A DNA stretch of 18,654 nt from an uncultured Bacillota bacterium (GTDB lineage Bacteria > Bacillota_I > Bacilli_A > RFN20 > CAG-449): NCBI GenBank assembly GCA_905204225.1, contig CAJKZK010000024.1, positions 1-18,654 of the forward strand, given 5' to 3'. The position numbers and the translations under genes are program-made. The notes under the pieces are model-generated. The model was not told the origin of the DNA and did no database searches. It saw nothing but the letters and a program-made list of their open reading frames with translations. Shown in pieces: positions 13,519-18,654 of the stretch (position 1 is its first letter; every line of letters starts with the position of its first letter).

Positions 13519-15081
13519 ATGAAAAAAGTATTAATAATAGGTGCTGGTCCAGCAGGATTAACTGCTGCTTATAAATTATTAAAAAGTAATCAAGATATTG
13601 ATGTAACAATTCTTGAAGCTAGTGAAAATATTGGTGGAATATCAAGAACATATAATTATAAGAATAATAGAATGGATATTGGTGGTCATCGCTTTTTTTC
13701 TAAAGATAAAAGGGTTACTGATTTATGGAATGAAATAATGCCAATGCAAGGTAAACCTGCTAAAGATGATATTATATTAAATAATCAAAAAAAATATGTT
13801 GATGGTGGACCTGACCCACAAAAAGAAGACCGAGTAATGTTATTAAGAAGAAGAGTATCAAGAATATTCTTTTTAAGAAAATTTTTTGATTATCCTATTT
13901 CTATGAAATTTGAAACCTTTAAAAATATGGGTTTAAAAAACACATGGGTTGCCGGATGGGGTTATATTGGATCTTGTTTACATAAGAGAAAAGAAACAAA
14001 TTTAGAAAATTTTTATATTAATCGTTTTGGTAAACCTTTATATGAAATGTTTTTTGAAGATTATACAACTAAAGTATGGGGTATTTCACCTAAAGAAATA
14101 TCTGCTGATTGGGGAGCTCAAAGAGTAAAAGGATTATCTTTATTTAAAGCTCTTGGTGAAATTATTGCTAAACCATTTAAAAAATTGTTTCATTCTAAAA
14201 AAGTTGAAACTTCTTTAATTGAAGAATTTTCTTATCCTAAATATGGCCCAGGTCAATTGTATGAAACAATGGCTAATGAAATTATTAAAATGGGTGGAAA
14301 AATAATATTTAATGAAGAAGTTAATCATATTGAAGTTAATAATCATCATATTGAAAAAATAAAAACAAATAATCATGAATATGCCGCTGATTATTATATT
14401 TCATCCATGCCAATTAAAGATTTATATAATTCTTTTGATAATTATAATAAAGAAGCTTTTGATGTTGCAACTAATTTATTATATCGAGACTTTATTACAG
14501 TAGGTTTACTTTTACCTAAATTAAAAATTAAAAATCAAACTAAAATGAAAACTGTTTCTAATATTGTTCCTGATTGTTGGATTTATATTCAAGAAAGAGA
14601 TGTAAAAGTTGGTAGATTACAAATATTTAATAACTGGTCTCCATATATGGTTAATGATTTAGAAAATACTGTATTTGTTGGATTAGAATATTTTGTAAAT
14701 GAAAATGATGAGATGTGGAATATGTCAGATCATGATTTTATTGAATTTGCAAAAGATGAATTACAAAAAATAGATATTATTGATAAAAATGATGTTATTG
14801 ATGCTTGTAGATTAAATGTTAAAAAAGCATATCCAGCATATTTTGGTAGTTATAAAGATTTTGATAATGTTGTTGATGATTTAAAACAATTTGATAATTT
14901 ATTATGTGTTGGAAGAAATGGCCAACATCGTTATAACAATATGGATCATTCAATGGTCACGGCAATGATTGCTAGTGAAATAATTTTAAATAATAATTAT
15001 ACTCAAGATGATTTGTGGTCAGTTAATACTGAAAAAGAATATCATGAAACTAAAGGTGATAATAATGCAAAAAGTCATTGA
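13519..15081 (+). CDS. FAD-dependent oxidoreductase, UDP-galactopyranose mutase/amine-oxidase-like
   Basis: 520 residues. A dinucleotide-binding motif GAGPAG at 8-13 is followed by the ribose-binding glutamate E33 (ILEASENIGG) and GGHRFFSKD at 55-63. The C terminus has CVGRNGQHRYNNMDHSM around 463-479, the usual second FAD contact. This is the COG1232-type family (protoporphyrinogen-oxidase-like, UDP-galactopyranose-mutase-like) that is common in polysaccharide clusters; substrate unknown. GAGGAA at 13507-13512 selects ATG 13519; an in-frame TTG at 13513 would have no spacing. It overlaps the downstream glycosyltransferase gene by 17 bases, so the pair likely works on one glycan, perhaps making or modifying a sugar donor or lipid-linked sugar (inference). 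Confidence 0.85.
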   Translation: MKKVLIIGAGPAGLTAAYKLLKSNQDIDVTILEASENIGGISRTYNYKNNRMDIGGHRFFSKDKRVTDLWNEIMPMQGKPAKDDIILNNQKKYVDGGPDPQKEDRVMLLRRRVSRIFFLRKFFDYPISMKFETFKNMGLKNTWVAGWGYIGSCLHKRKETNLENFYINRFGKPLYEMFFEDYTTKVWGISPKEISADWGAQRVKGLSLFKALGEIIAKPFKKLFHSKKVETSLIEEFSYPKYGPGQLYETMANEIIKMGGKIIFNEEVNHIEVNNHHIEKIKTNNHEYAADYYISSMPIKDLYNSFDNYNKEAFDVATNLLYRDFITVGLLLPKLKIKNQTKMKTVSNIVPDCWIYIQERDVKVGRLQIFNNWSPYMVNDLENTVFVGLEYFVNENDEMWNMSDHDFIEFAKDELQKIDIIDKNDVIDACRLNVKKAYPAYFGSYKDFDNVVDDLKQFDNLLCVGRNGQHRYNNMDHSMVTAMIASEIILNNNYTQDDLWSVNTEKEYHETKGDNNAKSH

Positions 15082-16603
15082 TTTTTTTAATAAACATAAA
15101 TATTTAGAATCATTTGTTAAATTTTTTCTTTTCTTTCTTTTTTTGTGGGTTAGTTATGATATTTTAATTTATCTAAGTAGAATAAATAATGATAATTTGC
15201 AAACAATTAGAACAATGATGATAATACCTTTAATTTATTGCTTTTCTAAAGCATGTTATTTAAAAGGCAAAAATGAATTAACTGATGAAAAATTAGCATA
15301 TTTAATTATGATTGTTGGTTTTACTTTAAGAATTGGATATGCATTTTATACTGGAAGTGATTGTCGTCAACATGATGTAGAAATGTATAATGGTAATCAA
15401 TTAAATATTAATGGACAAGGTCATTTTTCATATACATATATTATTTATAGTACTGGAAGATTACCTAATGAGATTAAATGGCAATTTTATCACCCACCTC
15501 TTTGGCATTCATTATGTGCTTTATTTATGCATATATATGGTTTTGTTGAAAGAGTCAATGATGTAGCAATATTATATGATGCAAATATAATATTAAGTTC
15601 TTTTGTTAGTTGTTTGACTTTATTTTATTTTAAAAAAATAATTTTTAGTTTATCAGATAATAAAATTTTTAGAATTATTTCATTTCTTTTATTAGCTTGT
15701 TATCCTCAATTTTTTATAATGGCAGGATGGCTTAATAATGAAGGATTGGCCTTTATGTTTATGATAATATCTTTATATTATGGACTTGTTTTTCACAAAA
15801 ATAGAAGTTGGTTAAGTATTATTTTATGTGGAATAACATTAGGATGTGGGGCGATGAGTAAAGTATCAAGTGCTTTGATTTGTGCGCCTTTATTATTTAT
15901 TTTCTTGTATGATTTTATAATTGATTTAAAAAATCATAAAGCTAAAAAAACTATTATTCAAGGCGTATCTTTTATTGGTATTGTAGCCCCAATAAGCTTA
16001 TGGTTTATTATAAGAAATATTGTTAAATTTGGAATTACTAGTATTGGTGTTCCAGGAATTGATCCTTCATCATCTTTAGGTGTAATTAATTATTCTTATT
16101 GGCAAAGATTTGGTGTACCTAATTTATTTAATTTAAATGAAAATATTTGGTGTATACTAAGACCAAATGATAATGGATATCTTGATTATAATGTTTGGTT
16201 ATATACTTTAAAATGTTCTATATTTGGCGAATATTCATATTGGCAAGGTGAAATCTTTGCTTATATTTTATTAATTTGTAATATTTTATTTTCATTATTA
16301 ACTATTTTTTGCATATGTTATGTCCTAATAAAAGAATTTAAAAATTTTAATAATATTTTAATGTTAATTATTTTTATTATTACTCTTATTTCATATATAA
16401 TTTTTCAAATATTATATCCAGTTACTTGTACTCAAGATTTTAGATATATGACATTAATTATATTACCTGTTTGTTATTTTGTTGGTAAATTCTTTGTTTA
16501 TGAATTTAAATCAAAATGGGCTAATTATTTAAAATATATTTCTTTAAGTTTAGTTTTATGTTTTTGTTTATCATCAATTTTATTTTATATTTCTTGTAGA
16601 TAA
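15065..16603 (+). CDS. Polytopic GT39/PMT-like membrane glycosyltransferase
   Basis: 512 residues with about 10-12 membrane segments. The first extracytoplasmic loop after helix 2-3 has the GT-C signature: SDCRQHDVEMYN at 98-109 with the candidate catalytic aspartate D104, then GQGHFSYTYI and QFYHPPLWHSL at 140-150. Such enzymes move a sugar from a polyprenyl-phosphate donor to protein, teichoic acid or other surface acceptors outside the membrane. AAAGGTGAT at 15052-15060 selects ATG 15065; the same frame is open to 15008 but that part overlaps the preceding gene without a site. It forms a two-gene operon with the FAD oxidoreductase. The acceptor is unknown. Confidence 0.85.
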   Translation: MQKVIDFFNKHKYLESFVKFFLFFLFLWVSYDILIYLSRINNDNLQTIRTMMIIPLIYCFSKACYLKGKNELTDEKLAYLIMIVGFTLRIGYAFYTGSDCRQHDVEMYNGNQLNINGQGHFSYTYIIYSTGRLPNEIKWQFYHPPLWHSLCALFMHIYGFVERVNDVAILYDANIILSSFVSCLTLFYFKKIIFSLSDNKIFRIISFLLLACYPQFFIMAGWLNNEGLAFMFMIISLYYGLVFHKNRSWLSIILCGITLGCGAMSKVSSALICAPLLFIFLYDFIIDLKNHKAKKTIIQGVSFIGIVAPISLWFIIRNIVKFGITSIGVPGIDPSSSLGVINYSYWQRFGVPNLFNLNENIWCILRPNDNGYLDYNVWLYTLKCSIFGEYSYWQGEIFAYILLICNILFSLLTIFCICYVLIKEFKNFNNILMLIIFIITLISYIIFQILYPVTCTQDFRYMTLIILPVCYFVGKFFVYEFKSKWANYLKYISLSLVLCFCLSSILFYISCR

Positions 16604-16622
16604 TATTTTATTCTAATTAATT

Positions 16623-16652
16623 AAAAAAAACGATATTTTTGATATCGTTTTT
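16623..16652. terminator. Bidirectional terminator between convergent genes
   Basis: AAAACGATAT at 16627-16636 pairs perfectly with ATATCGTTTT at 16642-16651 around a five-base loop. It has A-runs on the left and T-runs on the right, so it can end both the glycosyltransferase transcript and the minus-strand TM2 gene, whose stop is at 16655. Confidence 0.85.
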
Positions 16653-16654
16653 AT

Positions 16655-17014
16655 TTACCATTCAACAATTTTTTTGCCTTCATCATCTGTAGCAATTCCA
16701 CATAAAATCATTATTAAATCAATTATTGCAACAATTGCAGGAATGCCAGTCCAAAAGAATAATAACATGAATATTCCAGATGTTATTTTACCCATGTAAA
16801 ATCTATGAATGCCAAATGCACCAAGAAAGAAAGCAAGTAATGCAGCACATAATCTTGATTTATTTGATACATTATCACCAGTAGAAGAAGCAATGTTTCT
16901 TAAATCAGCTGAGACATGTATTTTATTATCAAGTGGTTCAACTTTGTTTCCACAAGATGGACAAAATAAATCGTCATCTTTTAATTGACAACCACATTTT
17001 GAACAAAATTTCAT
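16655..17014 (-). CDS. Zinc-ribbon plus TM2-domain membrane protein
   Basis: 119 residues. The N terminus is a zinc ribbon with two CxxC pairs (FCSKCGCQL at 3-11 and FCPSCGNKV at 17-25). A linker leads to a TM2 domain: SRLCAALLAFFLGAFGIHRF, then YMGK and a second hydrophobic segment (about 76-107), the standard two-helix hairpin with its G-x-HRFY-x-GK turn. The function of such proteins is not well defined; the zinc ribbon is presumably cytoplasmic. AAAGGGGG (minus strand, 17030-17023) precedes ATG 17014, and a minus-strand TATAAT lies at 17042-17037 with no clear -35. It is divergent from the MBL-fold gene. Confidence 0.88.
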   Translation of the reverse strand: MKFCSKCGCQLKDDDLFCPSCGNKVEPLDNKIHVSADLRNIASSTGDNVSNKSRLCAALLAFFLGAFGIHRFYMGKITSGIFMLLFFWTGIPAIVAIIDLIMILCGIATDDEGKKIVEW

Positions 17015-17098
17015 ATAATTAACCCCCTTTAAATATATTATAATTGAAATTTATGAAAATGATATAAAAATAATATATAATTGTTAATATATAGTTTA

Positions 17099-17121
17099 TA
17101 TCAAATTATTATAATTTGATA
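17099..17121. promoter_or_regulatory. Perfect palindrome over the -10 box of the MBL-fold gene
   Basis: TATCAAATTA at 17099-17108 and TAATTTGATA at 17112-17121 are exact inverse complements separated by TTA. The plus-strand TATAAT at 17110-17115 lies across the centre. No TTGACA-like box is present 16-18 bases upstream, so the promoter may need an activator or be repressed through this site. Ribosome binding site AGGAGTG follows at 17128-17134. Confidence 0.6.
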
Positions 17122-17141
17122 AAAATTAGGAGTGTTAAAAT

Positions 17142-18557
17142 ATGAAATATATAGTTTTCAAAACCTCAAGTGGAAAATATGGTGTAAAAAAAGAAGATGG
17201 TGTTAGGGCTATTAAAACTTTTGAAGATGAAAAAGATGCAAGAGAATATGCTGAAAAAATGACTAAAAAATCTAATCAAAATACAAAGACAAATACTAAA
17301 AAAAATAATTCATCAAAACAAAATGATGATTTAATAACTAAAGAAGTAAAAAAACAAACAAAAAAAGCTAAAAGAAAAATAAAAAAATTTATTATTACTA
17401 TTATCATTTTGTTAGTTGCTAGTTTACTAAGCTTTGTTTTTTATAAATATATTTATCCAATGTTGCCTATTTCATCATCTTCATCATTTAATCCAAGTGA
17501 AGCTAATATAGGTACAATTTATAATGATTTTCAAATCCATTTTATGCAAATAGGAAACAATAAAAATGGTGATGCAGTATATATTAAAGCTGGTGATAAT
17601 GATATTTTAATTGATGCTGGCGCAAGTGACACTACAACAATAAAAAATTATATGAATAAATATGTTAAAGATAATAAATTAGAATATGTAATTGTTACTC
17701 ATAGTGATTCTGATCATTTAGAAGGAATTGTAGGTACTAAATCTAATCCTGGTATTTTGGAAAGTTATGAAATAGATACATTAATAGATTTTAATTATGT
17801 AGTTAGTGAAACTCAATTATATAAAAATTACATTGAAAAAAGAGATAATTTAGTAAGAGATAATAAAATAAAACATTTGACTGCATCTGAATGTTTAAAT
17901 AATGGTAATAAAGATGAAGCAAGTTATGATTTAGGAAATGGAATATCAATGAATATTTTATATAATAAATATTATTTTGAACCATCAAAAAATAATAATG
18001 ATCATTCGGTAATTACTTTATTTAAGTATAATAATCGTAATTTCTTGTTAACTGGTGATTTAGAAGAAGATGGTGAAAAAGCTTTTGTTGAACATTATAA
18101 AAATAAAAATTTTCCTAATGTAGATTTATATAAAGCAGGACACCATGGATCTAAAACTTCTTCAAATGCTGAGTTCTTATCTTTAATTAAACCATCTATT
18201 TGTGTTGCTTCATGTTCAGCTGGAAATCCAGAATACACTAATAATTATTTAAATGTGTTTCCAACTCAAGATTTTATAACAAGAATATCTAAATATACTG
18301 ATCAAGTATTTGCTACTTCTTATGGAATGGATAGTGAAGAAAAACCTCTTAATGGTAATGTAATTGTGTCATGTGATGGAAATTCTACTGCTGTAGCATG
18401 TTCAAATAATGTTACTTTATTAAAAGATACTGAATGGTTTAATTCTAAAATTTATGTAAAAGAAGATAATACATTTACTTCTGGTAAAGCAAAAAAAGAT
18501 TATTTTACTAAAGATACTGAAGGAACAAAAGAAGTGCCTTTTAGAATATGGGGCTAA
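17142..18557 (+). CDS. Membrane-anchored ComEC/Rec2-type MBL-fold hydrolase
   Basis: 471 residues in three parts. Residues 1-44 (KYIVFKTSSGKYGVKKEDG..., then AIKTFEDEKDAREYAEKM) form a small domain resembling the DUF2188-type repeat. A lysine-rich linker leads to one membrane helix at about 82-102. From ~128 runs a metallo-beta-lactamase fold of the ComEC C-terminal type: DILIDAG at 154-160, THSDSDH at 186-192 (the H-x-D-x-DH metal motif), NDHSV at 286-290, LTGDLEEDGE at 303-312 and AGHHGSKTS at 332-340. Metal ligands appear complete, so hydrolase activity, perhaps on a phosphodiester or nucleic acid outside the cell, is plausible. No ComEC channel domain is present. An 80-residue tail after the MBL core is unassigned. 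An antisense frame at 17803-17988 is a shadow. Confidence 0.85.
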   Translation: MKYIVFKTSSGKYGVKKEDGVRAIKTFEDEKDAREYAEKMTKKSNQNTKTNTKKNNSSKQNDDLITKEVKKQTKKAKRKIKKFIITIIILLVASLLSFVFYKYIYPMLPISSSSSFNPSEANIGTIYNDFQIHFMQIGNNKNGDAVYIKAGDNDILIDAGASDTTTIKNYMNKYVKDNKLEYVIVTHSDSDHLEGIVGTKSNPGILESYEIDTLIDFNYVVSETQLYKNYIEKRDNLVRDNKIKHLTASECLNNGNKDEASYDLGNGISMNILYNKYYFEPSKNNNDHSVITLFKYNNRNFLLTGDLEEDGEKAFVEHYKNKNFPNVDLYKAGHHGSKTSSNAEFLSLIKPSICVASCSAGNPEYTNNYLNVFPTQDFITRISKYTDQVFATSYGMDSEEKPLNGNVIVSCDGNSTAVACSNNVTLLKDTEWFNSKIYVKEDNTFTSGKAKKDYFTKDTEGTKEVPFRIWG

Positions 18558-18654
18558 TATTATAAAAATATATATAAATTACTATTCTTTATTATTAATT
18601 TGTATATATAGTTATAAATAATGATTTTTTATGATTAAAAAATATATAAATATG

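Noticed and set aside
17803..17988. 61-residue minus-strand frame within the MBL-fold gene
   Set aside because: Low-complexity shadow of the real gene.
1..18654. UGA read as tryptophan (Mycoplasma-type code)
   Set aside because: Genes at 4371 and 5822 end cleanly at UGA, all tryptophans use UGG, and the tRNA-Trp here has anticodon CCA.
18631..18654. Possible next gene start (ATG reading MIKKYINM to the window end)
   Set aside because: No ribosome binding site and only eight codons visible.

Overview
The window is very AT-rich, with strong Shine-Dalgarno sites, good sigma-A style promoters (TATAAT boxes at 17-base spacing) and AT-biased codons. UGG is the tryptophan codon. UGA ends at least two genes (at 4369-4371 and 5820-5822), and the one tRNA present is tRNA-Trp with anticodon CCA. 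This fits a low-GC Gram-positive of the Bacilli/Erysipelotrichia/RF39-like type using the standard bacterial code, not a Mycoplasma with UGA=Trp. The exact lineage is an inference.

Layout. (1) 1-3060 is ordinary: the 3' part of a Pr6Pr-like membrane protein overlapping an ABC-F translation factor, then a YqeY/GatB-like protein, tRNA-Trp and a clear terminator. (2) 3061-13500 looks like an accessory region downstream of the tRNA. It holds, in order: a decayed IS1634-like transposase on the minus strand; a membrane-anchored XRE regulator; a compact operon of two tiny membrane proteins and a membrane-anchored PstS-like binding protein; a type IV toxin-antitoxin pair (AbiEi/AbiEii) whose promoter lies inside an inverted repeat; a flavin reductase; a TetR regulator; a lipoprotein with two membrane proteins; the last ~37 codons of a nagA-like gene with its own terminator; another broken reading frame; and a DUF4143-type AAA ATPase on the minus strand, preceded by repeats spaced 33 bp apart. 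(3) 13500-16660 is a two-gene envelope-glycan operon: an FAD-dependent UDP-galactopyranose-mutase-like oxidoreductase and an overlapping polytopic GT39/PMT-like glycosyltransferase, ended by a hairpin shared with the convergent downstream gene. (4) 16655-18557 holds a divergent pair: a zinc-ribbon/TM2 membrane protein and a membrane-anchored ComEC-type metallo-beta-lactamase-fold hydrolase. A perfect 10-bp-arm palindrome overlaps the hydrolase's -10 box.

The most distinctive signals are regulatory: the palindrome centred on the AbiE -10 box, the phased 33-bp repeats upstream of the AAA ATPase (with a 14-base match 10 kb away beside the IS relic), and the palindrome in front of the MBL-fold gene. 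The most system-like unexplained gene set is the membrane XRE / small membrane protein / orphan binding protein cluster at 3787-5822. No CRISPR array, prophage structural gene or intact insertion sequence was seen.
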